From NCBI RefSeq assembly GCF_015706575.1, contig NW_024037047.1, positions 3,290,632 through 3,354,631 of the forward strand: a stretch of DNA of 64,000 nt, given 5' to 3'. This DNA is from Patiria miniata. Its lineage: Eukaryota; Echinodermata; Asteroidea; Valvatida; Asterinidae. Of this stretch, positions 1-11,150 are shown in pieces; positions within the stretch are counted from its first letter, which is position 1; each line of letters starts with the position of its first letter. The notes beneath the pieces were generated by a model. The model was not told where the DNA came from. It saw nothing but the letters and a program-made list of their open reading frames with translations, and did not search any database. A program made the position numbers and the translations under genes.

Positions 1-86
1 AATCAACATAGGGAAACAAATTCATATTTACTCCTGGATGTACTTGATTTTCTTTTCTTGCAATAGGTCTGCTTGCGAAAAAGCAT

Positions 87-165
87 ATGGACTTCTTTGT
101 AACGCTCCTCATCCTGATATTTGGGCTGTGTGCAGTTGAGAGTAAAACATGCCCAGCCAGTTCTG
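87..165 (+). CDS. Gene A exon 1: signal peptide
   Basis: The ATG at 87 is the first in the exon, which follows an acceptor (AG at 65-66). It encodes MDFFVTLLILIFGLCAVESK, a short N-region, a hydrophobic core of about 12 residues and a plausible cleavage after the AVES region, then TCPASS. The donor is GT at 166. The equivalent exons in B, C and D begin MFLTFLFL, so the hydrophobic character is kept while residues change. A has two more codons than the others. Confidence 0.75.
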
Positions 166-3100
166 GTAAAGAAATATTTTCTAATTGTTTTTAGTCTTGA
201 TTATACATCCAAATAAAACACGAGTGGGCACGTCTCGTAAAGCTGGTCCCAGAGTGCAAACCATGTACAATTCATATAAAATAGCTAAAACATTTGTAGA
301 ATTAGCGGAGGTGATCATCATTAATTATTAACCCTTTTCCCCTGATGGGCCTTCTGTTTGCGGGCATTTCAAATTCAAAAGATAGTACATTAAAACAATA
401 CCAACAACTTGCATTTCCCCCCACTACCACAACTCACAAAACAGTAGGGTACTTCGGGGGAGGGAGGGGGGGGGGGTTACAGAGTTGCAGTTTGCAGCGG
501 GATGGATATTTTCAATGTATCAGTCATATTCTGTCCATCAAAAAACAAATTATGCTTGACAAAATTACTTATGACGATTTAAGAGACTTCCCTCAAGAAA
601 TAAAATCGAGAAATGCTGCACAAATTGATAGGAATGACCCAAATGTATGGACCCTGTACACTGTAAAAGGAAATGAGGACTTATACTCGAGTCCTCGGGG
701 AAGTGGTGCGGCGAAGCCAGTGGGGGGGGGGGGGGATTGAACCCCCTATTCTTTGCATAGAGTGCCTTTTTTACGCAAGTCAGGGAGATTATGGCATGAC
801 ATTAAGTCCCGTGGGCACTGAATGATTTAAACATGCCACATCTTAATCAGACACTCGGGAACAAGAAAAACCTTGTTGGCAAAATATTTAGCGTTGCAGA
901 TGGTGGCATTTTTTTAGGATCTTTTTTGGCGAAACGTCAACTTGTGAAAGTCATATTAAATCAATCTTGGTGGATTTATCCGCCCAATCGTTTATTTGAA
1001 AGGTAACAATTGACAGTTTTAATTTTCATCAGAAAACCAATGAATGACGGCCATCTGGCTTTTCGAAATGGCTGCCACGTTTTACTGTGTTTCCTCTTAA
1101 CACCTCAAGAATTTTGTTTGGCCAAAAATGTGGATAATTTTTAATACTTAACCCCAAAATAGAAATATCAATTTAATTATTTTTCTTATTTTGTATACAT
1201 GCAGTATGAACAAGGGCATATGTACGCGTCCGTAGTTACAAAACTATCCTAGAAGGTGATATTGCAGCTGTACGCTACATTTACTTTATATACAGCACAT
1301 GTTATTGGGCAGAAGTTTACTGGCCTATTGTGATGACAACAGACGATGAAGAAGAGTACAGTGATGACGAATATAAACCATTTTAACCAAGCAAAACATA
1401 AAATCTATCAACTTTCCACATCCAGAAAACAGACCTAATATGTTATTCAGATGCTCATCCATAAAGCTTTAACTGGCGGCGAATTCGAAATCCAAGATGG
1501 CTGCCCACTGCAACAATTTCAAAGTTGCCAGACATAATTTGTTTTGTATTCTCTAGTATCTATAAAACATGACTAGGTGGGTGGGATATTCTAATTATCC
1601 AGTTCCCACGGGACACCGTAAGCTCTTTGACTACATTGCAACGTACACAGTTTACTAATGACACGGCTATCGATTAATTTTGCGACTTTATTTCTTGCCG
1701 GATCTCTTAAATGACGACTATTGTCGATTCACAGAAACAAATGTCCAAGATGTCTTCTTTGACGCCAACAATCGAGGAAACTTCCAACGGGGGTTGTGGC
1801 ACCGTATTCCCTGTCGATCCTATCGTTCTGGGGAGGGCCTGCTCGCAGTATACTGGTACCGGGGAACAAGCGTGGACGACTCCAACAGAGAGACGGTTAA
1901 CAGCTACGCCAACAACCAATACTTTTCAACCAGCGATCGATACACATTTTCGTCAGAGTTCAGTCTCGTCGTTAAGGATGTCCGAAATAGTGATGCGGGG
2001 ATATACCTATGTCAATTCCTTAGTGCTGCGAGTCTCCCGAATGGAAGGGAAGACAAGACTGATGCGCAGGTTATCGGTAAGAAGCGTTTCTGTGACAACC
2101 TAGTTCGCAAGCAAATCAAGGAATACAGGCACTTCATTATGAATACGTAAATAATAAGATACTTTTTTTCTTTGCTTGCCTTGTGTGAGGAAAATCGCTT
2201 TTATGAGATTGTGAATTCACTACTTCCTGCCTGTTGTCAGGCGACTGAGTGATTCCAACTGTTAAGATAAGTGTGTAAAAAAACACACATGTAGGTTACA
2301 AAACTTCAATCATAAAAATATAAAGGAAACACTGAAGTCGATGATCAAGCATTCTCTGAGACAGCGCCTTCATGATATATCATCGGCTTAGCTGTCTACA
2401 ACTTAAAAAAAATGTAAACATTTATTTACCTTCGCTCAATAGCTCAATTCGTGATGTCATGAGTCAAAGACAAAATAAGATAGAAGAACGAACTCATTAT
2501 TGCCACATGTAGCCTAGGTTATGGAACAATGTTGTGTTTATGGTTAGTTGTAGAGCATCAATATACAGGACAGGTGAACCGCTCCAGACTGCGATTCATT
2601 TCCCATACTGCTCTTGTGCATTACAGTCAACTGTCAGGTGTTTTCAATTCTTTGACGTTGTTACAGGTGACACCTTTCCAGCCTGCACCATTTTCACATT
2701 GTCCACTACAATTTTCCAGCAAGGACGCAGACAGACGCTACCGTGTGAGTGCGCGTCACAGACGCCAGACGCACCAATATCCGTAGTGTATTGGTCAACG
2801 GGAGAGGGTGTCACTACAGAAACAACGATCATCGGTGCACGTTTCTCTGATGGGACCTTGGTTCAGTTCCAAGATGGCGCAGATTACAGTATTAATAGCG
2901 ATTCTTCCCTCACAATCAACTTTTTGAGTGGACTCATTAATGGTACGTCGCGTTTTTGGTGTCACGTCTTCATGGCGGATGCCCCAGAGCGCAACTGCTA
3001 CTACGATGTACTGACTGAAGGTATGTTGATGTAACATTTTACATGTGAAGCCACTATCATATGTGCTTGAGATAACTGTACTCTAGTGGACTGGCTTTAA

Positions 3101-6100
3101 AAGTATTGAACTTTAAGCCAGTGCTTTCCCTGCCCCTAGTCAGTCAGTCAGTTAGTCAGTCAGTCAATTGACCTATCGCGGTAGAATTGCGTTAGAATCG
3201 CGTCAACGAAGCTCGTGAAATATTGTCGAATTACAAGATATACAAATGGACGCGGAATGCGCAAATCTGAAACAAACAAATATTAGTGTGCAAACACTTC
3301 ATAGGGTTGTCTAAGGGGCGTGGCTAATTCTCAAGCGTCGATAGGTCAATGGGTCAGTAAGTCGGTCAGTCAGTCATGTAAAAAGGGAACACTGGGCTTG
3401 CCCTCTCCCCGGGAGACCAACCGACTGACTGACTGACTCCCCAGAGAAAGAGTGACTGACTCAAACTTACTGACAGGGGGTCCCTTGCAGTGAGATGGGT
3501 TGTGCCATATATCCATCCCTATTTGTTCACATGATGTTGTAAAAGTTGTATTATGAATAACCAATTGAATAGAGTTGTGTGCGCTCTGGAAGCAGTTTCA
3601 CTATGGCTGCCTTGTCTTGTTTCCTTTATCTCCAGAGGAGAATCCCGCTGACTACGTTCTTCAAGCCTCGCGCACATCTTTCTATTTCAAAGAGGGAAGA
3701 AATCAAACCATTCCCTGCATTGCATGGACGCCTGGTGATCACTTATGCATAGTGCAGTGGTTTAAAGTCGACACCTCGTTTGATCGACATCTCATCCTCA
3801 ATTACTCCCTGTCCACTGATGGCATTGACGCCTATCCTGGATTCGGTGTCGGTGATGGTTTTGGCCTGTCTATCAAATCCGTTAATAACACTCATAGAGG
3901 AAGGTATATGTGTATCACGGACAGCAATTCCACAGACGAGGGTGCAGTCGACGTCCATGTATTCGGTACGGAATGCATAATTGTGATTTCAACTAAGACC
4001 TTTATCTTTTTTTGTAAAATCATATGAATTTGAATTATGCTGTATTTTCATCATTTCAAAAACATGTGCTTTTGCGAATATCTTATGTTTATTACAATTT
4101 TTTTGTGAAATTTGTACAGTTTACAAATAGTAACATACAGTTATGTTAGGGAATTTTTCATTAAATCAGATGAGAGCATATTGGGTATTCCCTCTGCAAT
4201 ACGTACGCTGACTTAGAAGTAGTTTGTCTGCAAACCCAGAATTAGAATTTATCGTGTAATGATCTAATTACGGTTTATTTTAATATATCATAAAACAGGC
4301 GACACCTTTCCTCTGGACAACGGGACTGTCATCAGCAGTCTTACCGTTACCTATGACCCTTCAAAGAAACAAGAACTAAATTGTACCGTTGGTACAAACA
4401 CAGTCGGGATGAATAAGTCAACAGTGCTCTGGTCGTATGGCCCTCTAAATGCAACAACGACCACCATAATTGGTCGGCTAAATCTACCAAGTGGTACCCC
4501 AGAAATGTCGCAGCTTGGAGCCAGCGGCTGCTTCTGCATAACATCTGCAGGAACTCTCCTCCTGAACAAATGTCTCCAAGAATCCGACATCAGGTACTGG
4601 TGTCACGTCTTTCCCTACGGTATTGTGTTACAGAGATGCTACGTGGATGTTATCATCAAAAGTAAGTACACATGAATTGAAAATATAAGATTTCGAATCC
4701 CTTAATTGTCTTTTAAAATTGAATGGAAACACATCATGAATGACGGATTCTGTCTGCCAATCGACGCACTAGGTCTATAAAAAAGCCACTTTCAAAGGGC
4801 GCTCTCCACTTTTTAGGGCAAAATTAAATTGTGTACTCTTGCATTTTACATAGAAACACTGACCAGCCCTCAGGTATTGTGATCTACGGCAATTGCCCAT
4901 TAATATCAAACTATTTTGATTTTGATTTTAAGACAACCCCCTGTATGGTTTTGTAATTTACATCGACAGGTGCCGACCAGGATACACCTGCTACACTGGT
5001 CATCTGTGTCTGCTTATCTGCGATGGTCATCGTGGCTGGTGGTGTGTGCTTGGTGTTGAAATGTCGCAAACGATGCTCGACTGGTGATCGGGAGCAAAGG
5101 AGCTACAAAAAGGTTGATAACACAGGTATGTGACCTTTAGGCGGCCATCTTTGTTTGACAACAAAAGTAAGTTGTCAAACAAAAATATTTCATATCATCA
5201 TACGCTATTTTTTCAGCATGCTTTCACACATGAGTGGGAGCAGCGAACTAGCAGTCGATCAGCTGTTTCGAGCACGCGACATGCATGCGAGTCGACGTTC
5301 AATAAATTGTCATAAATGTTGGTTTTACTACTGTTTGTTTGCGTAATTTGTACATCAAAATCCAAACAAATCCAAGACAGAGGTATAACAAAACAAGTAA
5401 ACATCTGGGCGCAAAACACCCTTAGTTTTGCCTCGGGTGCTTTCCCCCCTCTTGCGTGTTCAAAACGTCGTACCCCACATCACAGCAGTCAACAATTGTT
5501 AATTTTATCATGTTTAATGTTAACGTAACATAAAAAAATCGCAATCGGGAAAAAAAACACATGTTTTCAACATATCTATGCGTTGTAAAAGTGTTCACTG
5601 TTTATCTCTCATTGTAATTAGATCCAGAATTGCACTTCCAAAGACTGGTAGAAGAAGTCCACAAGTTTATCAGGACCACCGCGTGCAGGCTTCCCACCAT
5701 GTCATGGCCTTCAGGGGACGATGCGAGCTTCGCCACGATGGATGCTTTATTTACACCGCCAGAATTATTTGGTATCTCGTACATCAAAGGTAGTTCTGTA
5801 AAATACAGGTTGAATTCAATAAACGAACTATTGTCTGATAACATATCTGAGTTGTCAGGTCATACTCTTTTGCAGGGGAGAGACGGAAGTGGTAAGACCA
5901 CTATCCTCTATAAGATGGCTAGCGACTGGGTAGAAAAAAAACACAGTGCTGTTTTGCAGCAGGCAAAGTTGGTGTTTGTTTTATCGTGTAGGGCAATTCT
6001 CCAAACTAGAAGCATTGGAGAGGCAGTTTGGCGTCAAATGCTTCAAAAGAAGAAAGATTTGTCACCAAAGTTAATTAACGATTACTGTGTGGATCACCCG

Positions 6101-8290
6101 GGCGAAGTGGTAGTTCTTGTGGACGACTGCAATGACAAAGCTGACGTCGAAGGTGTAATGACAGTCCTTAAAGACCAGGGTCTTCTTGGATGCAATATTG
6201 TTATGGCAACAAGGCATAAGCAGTGGGCAAATGATATATGTAAAGAACGCAACTTACGGCATGTTATTACCAGCGGGTTTTCAGCAGGTGATATAAACTG
6301 GCACGTTAAGAAAGTGTTTACTACCAAAGATGCAACAAGTGGCTCTGGTGAGTCAGATGCTCAGGCGAGTCTCTCTGAGTATTTGCGTGCAGATATTCTG
6401 CCGCCAAGGCTTTCCTGTCTCCCAGTCATACTCCGCACTTTGTGTAAGTTGTCAGAGTGGACGAAAGGAAACACCTTCACAGATTTGCCAACCATGACCG
6501 ATTTGTTAACCAGGTTAGTGCGATGCTTGTTTGACAAGAGTCAACTCACTGCTGAACAGGATCAGGATGCTCACAATGGGGGAGGAAGAGACCCAAATGA
6601 TAGGCTCAGAAAGGAACAACTCGACGTCGTGGTTCTACTTGGTAAGGTTGCCTTCTCCAAGATCGTTGACGGTTCTGAAAATCCTGTTGCATTTACCAAG
6701 ACTGACTTTGTTGATGAATCCGGAAATGGGCAGAGTATCCTCGAAATTGGTGCAAAGGTGGGCCTCATCATCTGTTGTGATGAGGAGGTAGACTTAGAGT
6801 CTGAAGGAAGTGAGGAGCCATCGTCAGGGAAAGGTAGCAAATGTCTGTGTTGCATCCGTGGGGATACTAGCAAACCAGAAACTGAAACAGATGATGCGGA
6901 GTTGGTTCCACTGCAACCTAAAGATGGTGAAGTTAAGTTTACTCTAGAAGTTCTGCAAGAGTATTGCGCTGGTATGTACATGTCACACAAAAACAAAAAC
7001 AAATCCACATGTATGGAAGCAATCCAACAAGTTGATGTTCTAAATAATGTTGACAAGCTGAGGAATGTGTTTGCTTTTGGAGGAGGGGGAAGTTCAACTG
7101 CTTGTTCAACACTTGTAAAACATCTAGTTAACGTTATCACGGAGTCTCAGTCAAGAGTACAGAACCTTTCAGAAGTTATGCAATTGCACAAGTTGATCGA
7201 ATTGTGCCTTGAACTAAACTTCGAAGAAAAACGCGATGGCCCTATAAACGAGGAGCTGCGTTCGCTGCCTGTCAACGGGAAGTTACAGTTGGTCGGAATC
7301 TCCGACCACAAGTTGCGGCTTCTGATTTACTTTCTTAAAAAATGGATGCCAAACAGCACAGAATCGGATTCGCTCGAGTTGTTCCGGCTTGAAAAACATG
7401 AGTGGGGAGATTTGAAGCAATGTTTCAATAATTTTGCTCAAGCGGCAATCAATGATGAGACATATGACGTATTGGGAGTCCCAACTGCGAAAGATTTGAA
7501 GATTCGTGAGAGGATAGAGTCAAGAGGCAATGATGAGACTCTCTTTCTCGGTAAAGAGTTAGAAGGACAAGACACTGTCTTCACTTTGGAGTCCATGTCT
7601 CTGCACGATCTCAGGCAGTCCCAGTCTGAAATCAGTCTTTCGTCCAGCTCTTCTAAAGATCTAGTTGAAAGCCTTTCGAGTCTGAAAAATGCAAAAAGCA
7701 TCGTTCTCATCGGGTCGATATTGAGGTCAGAAGACATTTGCAACTTTGTCGAGAATATTGGAAGCCTTAGTCATTTGCAGAAAATAGATTTCCGATTGAA
7801 TGAGAAAATTGATGACAGAGCTTTCCAAACCATAGTGATGTCGCTGAAAACATGCTCATCTCTGACTGATCTCAGGTTGTCTATCTCCAAGGTAACAAGC
7901 GCTGGGTTCTTTCGAGCGAAAGAGGCCATCATCCACGGCAACCCTGGCTGGTCAGGGCTTATAACGCTGTATCTGCTGCATGTCGCCGATCGAAAATCGT
8001 TTACAGTGTTCCTTACAAAGACCGTCAAACACTTCAAGCAACTGACGTACCTTTACGTTTCAGGATGTAAAGGTCATGACAACGGTGTACCAGAGGAAGT
8101 TCTTGACGATTTCGAGGAGAGCCTGAAAGAATTAAAGCTAGTGGAAAACGTTCAATTTGTTTTCGAACAGATGGGGTCGTTGAAAACAAGGGTTCTATTA
8201 CAGATTCGAAGTGAAAAGGGGCCAAGCAAAGCACCGGATACTCCTATCGGGAGCCTTGTAACCGAAGCTTTGGGCAATTTCATTCCTTGA
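87..8290 (+). CDS. Gene A: Ig(x4)-TM-NACHT-LRR membrane receptor (spliced, 7 coding exons)
   Basis: Predicted coding exons are 87-165, 1735-2076, 2667-3020, 3636-3965, 4299-4661, 4970-5125 and 5622-8290, giving 1430 residues. Each is bounded by AG and GT, every junction is phase 1, and the joined frame has no stop before 8288-8290. Residues 1-18 are a signal peptide, 27-489 four Ig-like domains, about 497-520 a membrane helix followed by a basic stop (KCRKRC), and 542-1430 a NACHT ATPase with an LRR-like tail. Such a chain would sit in the plasma membrane with Ig domains outside and an NLR-type switch ATPase inside, so an innate immune or self-recognition receptor is likely (inference). It is the most diverged of the four paralogues; its first intron is only loosely alignable to theirs. 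Any upstream 5' UTR exon would lie outside the window. Ig, TM and NACHT parts could instead be separate genes, but phase agreement in four copies argues against that. Confidence 0.8.
166..1734. other. Gene A intron 1
   Basis: The first 150 bases align loosely with intron 1 of B, C and D; the rest does not. It holds two long G runs (about 460-476 and 721-735) and a small acidic open frame near 1330-1385 that I cannot assign. The open frame at 345-740 is low-complexity and has no domain. I see no gene here. Confidence 0.5.
1735..2076 (+). CDS. Gene A exon 2: Ig domain 1 (V-set-like)
   Basis: 114 codons between acceptor ...CACAG and donor GTAAGA, phase 1 to 1. The Ig core is visible: first cysteine in RIPCRSY, tryptophan in AVYWYRG, and the second cysteine in the motif SDAGIYLCQ. 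The stretch between them (TSVDDSNRETVNSYANNQYF) differs strongly from the other copies, whereas the framework (DRYTFSSEFSLVVKDV) is shared. Such a pattern suits a ligand-facing V-type domain. Confidence 0.8.
2667..3020 (+). CDS. Gene A exon 3: Ig-like domain 2
   Basis: 118 codons, phase 1 to 1. It opens GDTFPACTIF and carries the core cysteine in TLPCECAS, tryptophan in VVYWSTG and the second core cysteine in SRFWCHVF. The usual DxGxYxC is replaced by a GLINGTSRFWC turn. Extra cysteines in PACT and RNCYYD could form a second disulfide. The C-terminal half groups with gene C, not with B or D. Confidence 0.8.
3138..3166. repeat. (GTCA)n short tandem repeat in gene A intron 3
   Basis: Tetranucleotide GTCA repeats with one interruption; further short GTCA/GACT runs follow at 3362-3376 and 3420-3440. 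Similar GACT runs occupy the same intron in B, C and D, so the simple repeat predates the duplications. Confidence 0.7.
3636..3965 (+). CDS. Gene A exon 4: Ig domain 3
   Basis: 110 codons, phase 1 to 1, after a pyrimidine-rich acceptor (TTTATCTCCAG). The core is IPCIAW, VQWFKVD and THRGRYMCITD. A potential N-glycosylation site (GRNQT) precedes the first cysteine, and NNTH and NSTD supply more. The domain length is identical in all four copies. Confidence 0.82.
4299..4661 (+). CDS. Gene A exon 5: Ig-like domain 4
   Basis: 121 codons, three more than in B, C and D. It shares the GDTFP opening with domain 2, so the two probably arose by internal duplication. The core is LNCTVG, VLWSYG and ESDIRYWCHVF. 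Three extra codons give QLGASGCFCIT where the others have Q(A/T)GCFGIT, so A carries a CFC pair. The donor is GTAAGT after a conserved IIK. Confidence 0.8.
4970..5125 (+). CDS. Gene A exon 6: transmembrane segment and juxtamembrane tail
   Basis: 52 codons, phase 1 to 1, acceptor ATCGACAG and donor GTATGT. A short stalk (ADQDTPAT) leads into a helix of about 23 hydrophobic residues (LVICVCLSAMVIVAGGVCLV), then KCRKRC, which sets the inside-positive end. The cytoplasmic stretch ends SYKKVDNT, with a tyrosine at YxxVD spacing. This exon physically links the Ig ectodomain to the NACHT exon in frame. Confidence 0.8.
5622..8290 (+). CDS. Gene A exon 7: NACHT NTPase with LRR-like tail, terminal exon
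   Basis: One uninterrupted exon of 2669 bases. It starts at an acceptor (TTGTAATTAG) and has an in-frame TAA at 5615-5617 just upstream, so it needs splicing. The P-loop GRDGSGKT lies at residues 627-634 (5876-5899), the Walker B VVVLVDD ends at residue 710, a sensor-like VMATR is near 735, and the NLR hallmark EVLQEYCAGMYMSH is near 985. Between them is an acidic, cysteine-rich insert (KCLCC). The last 200 residues (LxxIDFRLN, LTDLRLS, LITLYLL, LTYLYVSGC) look like ribonuclease-inhibitor-type LRRs. ATP-driven self-assembly is the known role of NACHT; coupling to Ig binding is inferred. The first internal ATG (5699) could only make a shorter soluble form. Confidence 0.88.
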
Positions 8291-8529
8291 TTTATACCAT
8301 TCGGTTAGGTTGCAAAGTTTTCTAGCGGACTTGTTCTCAATGATATGCCACATCGTTGCTTCAACCAATAAGGTTTCATTATGAAAATTATGATGTAGGC
8401 CGCAATACATCTTCTTGTTTTGTTTTCTTTTCTTACATTGGAAAACTCATTTTGCGTTTTTGATGGGAAAGTCCATTGAAATACCGATCAAGTGACTAAG
8501 GGATTGTGCTCCTAGAATAATGTCTTTAA

Positions 8530-8978
8530 TAACCCTAAAGGGGCCGGGTTATTTTGACCATCACTCAGCCGGGGGGGGGCGGATCCCCCCTAAGATCTGA
8601 ACCATCGAGTGCCGAAAATTTTTGAAACTCGGCACATGCATAGAGCAACTCTTCCTAAACATACCCAAGAAATTTCATGACCATACGTGAAAGGGTTATG
8701 GAATTATGGCTAATTAATTATTCATATGTACGAATGGCAATTCTGCTCTGTGTACACGACGTATATGCGAAAATTCAGTTTTCACGGCGCGTAGCGCCGG
8801 AAAATTTTTCGCTACGCGGCAACCCGTGGTCCAATTTTTATGTTTTTGGTATCAAACGATGCGCAAAGCTCGAGGTTAAAATGTCATAACAGCTCGGGTC
8901 GCGAAAACATTTTTTTAGAGGCTATCACGGAAAATGTTAAGGGGGGGGGGGCGGATTCCGCCCCCCGCCCCTTTAGGG
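8530..8978 (+). mobile_element. TTAA-flanked MITE, copy 1
   Basis: A non-coding element with inverted ends CCCTAAAGGGGC / GCCCCTTTAGGG and TTAA on each side (8526-8529 and 8979-8982). A second copy lies in the opposite direction at 23106-23566. Inside are G-rich blocks near both ends and an imperfect hairpin (GCGTAGCG...CGCTACGC, about 8791-8817). TTAA target choice is typical of piggyBac-type elements; no transposase is present. The left end has three extra bases (TAA) between TTAA and CCC. Confidence 0.72.
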
Positions 8979-9162
8979 TTAAGTGCAACAAATAATCTGG
9001 ACTGTTTATCACCAAAACAAATTGTTTATGAGCTCGTATCGTTCGCCATGATATGCAATAGCGGCAAATGGTGAAACTGTGAATTGTATTTACGTGTTTC
9101 TATGTATCTTTGTTTGTTTGTTGTACATTTACCATCGACATTTACCATCGATTTACATGTTA

Positions 9163-10895
9163 CTCTGAGTATTTGCGTGCAGATATTCTGTCACCAAAGC
9201 TTTCTTGTCTCCCAGTAATTCTCCGCTCTTTGTGTAAGTTTTCAGAGTGCACAAAGGGAACAGCATTCAAAGATTTGCCAACCATGACCGCTTTGTTTAG
9301 CGGGTTAGTGCGATGCTTGTTTGACAAGAGTCAACCCACTGCCGAACATTATACACATCGGGGACGGTTCTAAAAATCCTGTTGCATTTACCAAGACTGA
9401 CTTTGTCGATGAATCCGAAAATGGGCAGAGTATCCTGCATTGGTATCCTACATTGGTGCTAAGGTGGGCCTTATCTGTTGTGATGAGGATGTAGACTTAG
9501 CATCTGAAACAACTTATGAGCCCTCGTCAAGGAAAGGTATCAAATGTAAGTGTTGCACTCGTGGGGATGCTGCAGAGTTGGTTCCGCTGCGACCTAAAGC
9601 TGGTGAAGTCAAGTTTGCACTGGAGGTCCTGCAAGAGTCTTGCGCTGGTATGTACATGTCACACACAGGGGAAATCATTTGCACTTTGATGGAAGCAAGC
9701 AAACAAGTTGATGTTCTGAAGAATGTCGACAAGCTGACGAACGTGTTTGCTTTTGGAGGAGGGGGAAGTTTAACTGCTTGATTTGCACTCGTGGAACATG
9801 TAGTTAACGTTGTCATGGAGTCTCGGTCAATAGTACAGAATATTACAGAAGTTCTACAGTTGCAGAAATTGATCAAGGTGTGCCTTCAACTGAACTTCGT
9901 AGGCAAATGAACAAGCAGCTACGTTCACTGCTTGTCTCCTCGAGGTTACTGTTGGTCAGTATTTCTGACCACAAGTTGCGGCTTCTGACCTATCTTCTGA
10001 AACACGCGAAGCCGGAGAGTACAGAATTAAGCTTGAATCTAGAGTCAATTGAACAGCTCCGGTTTGAAAAGCATACTTTTGATGAGATTGAGGAGTACAT
10101 GAGTTCTTTCGCTACGAGGGCAGACAAGAACATTACATTTGAGGCCCTTGGTACCTTAACTTCGAAAAAAATGGCAAAAAGTTGGGAGGTACTCACAATA
10201 TCTACACATTCGAGTCCGTAGCTCTGTACAACCTTAGGCAGTCGGGAGACCGTCGTTCGCTCATCTCGTCTAAAGATGAAAGATTGAAAGCCTTTTCGAG
10301 TGTGGTGAATGCAAAACAAATCGTTCTCTTGGGGCGATATTTAGATCAGACGACATTTGCAGCGTTGTAAACAGTCTTCGAACCTTTGGCAGCTGTAGAA
10401 AATAGATTTCCGATTGAATGGGGAAATTGGCGACAAAGCCTTCTAAGCCATAGTGATGTCACTTAAAACATGCATATATTATGTCTGACTGATCTCAAGT
10501 TGTCTGTTTCCAAGGTAACAATCGTTGGGTTCCATCTAGCGAAAGAGGACATCATCAAAAGAAACCCTGGCTGGTCAAGGTTGGAACTCTGTATCTGCTC
10601 CATGTTGCCGAGCCAAAATCATTTACAGTGTTCCTTACAAACACTGTTAAGCACCTGAAGCAACTGACATATCTTCACGTATCAGGATGTGAAGGTCACG
10701 ACAACCGGTGTACCAGAACATGTTCTCGAGGATTTCGAGAGGAGCCTGAACGAATCAAAGCTGGCCGAAAACGTTCAGTTTGTTTTCGAACGGATGGAGT
10801 CGTTGAAGACAAGGGTGTCATAAAAGATTCGAAGTGAAAAGGGGCCAAGCAAAGTAACGGATACTCTTTTGGGAGTAATGTAGGCCTAACCGAAG
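9163..10895 (+). pseudogene. Broken partial copy of the NACHT/LRR exon
   Basis: Homology starts abruptly at SEYLRADIL, downstream of where P-loop and Walker B would be, and runs to the end of the exon. The frame is broken many times: stop after about 9372, loss of some 90 bases between the AEHYTH and DGSKNP blocks, an in-frame TGA at 9780, and shifts near 10190, 10380 and 10470. Recognisable pieces include VGLICCDEDVDL, FALEVLQESCAGMYMSH and ISDHKLRLLTYLLKH. It resembles the 3' half of B and C more than that of neighbouring A. It keeps genomic 3' flank and has no poly-A tail, so it arose by DNA duplication, not retrotransposition. Confidence 0.85.
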
Positions 10896-10924
10896 CTATG
10901 GGTTCGTTTCTTGATCGATAACAT

Positions 10925-11150
10925 TCCATTTAAACATTCTTAAACGAATCAGTTTGGTTTCAAATTTTCCTAGCGGACTTGTCCTCAGTGACATGTCACA
11001 TCGTTGCTTCAATCTGTGAGGTTCCCTGATGTAAGCCGTAATGTCTCCTTTTTTTCTTCTTGAATTGGGGTACTCATCGTGCGTTTCTTTTGATGGGATA
11101 ACGTCCATTTAAATGCCGAGTGGGTGACCAGGTTATTAGTTTTTGTTTCT
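10925..11150. repeat. Duplicated 3' flank of the NACHT exon
   Basis: The text around 10970-11150 (CTAGCGGACTTG..., GACATGTCACATCGTTGCTTC..., TTTTGATGGGA...) matches the flank after gene A at 8315-8505 and the flank after C at 45740-45960. It shows that the pseudogene block was copied together with its downstream DNA. Confidence 0.65.

Noticed and set aside
345..740. 131-residue open frame in gene A intron 1
   Set aside because: Low complexity, G-run derived, no domain and no counterpart in the other copies.
3138..3440. CRISPR-like or telomere-like array
   Set aside because: Plain GTCA/GACT microsatellite without spacers, in an intron.
6571..7140. 189-residue minus-strand frame in gene A
   Set aside because: Serine-rich antisense shadow of the NACHT exon.
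5699..8290. A separate soluble NLR gene starting at the first internal ATG
   Set aside because: An in-frame stop and acceptor precede the exon, and the phase matches the TM exon in all copies. It remains possible only as an alternative product.
8677..8889. 70-residue frame, repeated at 23198-23410 on the minus strand
   Set aside because: It is part of the TTAA-flanked MITE; two copies explain its conservation, and no protein family is visible.
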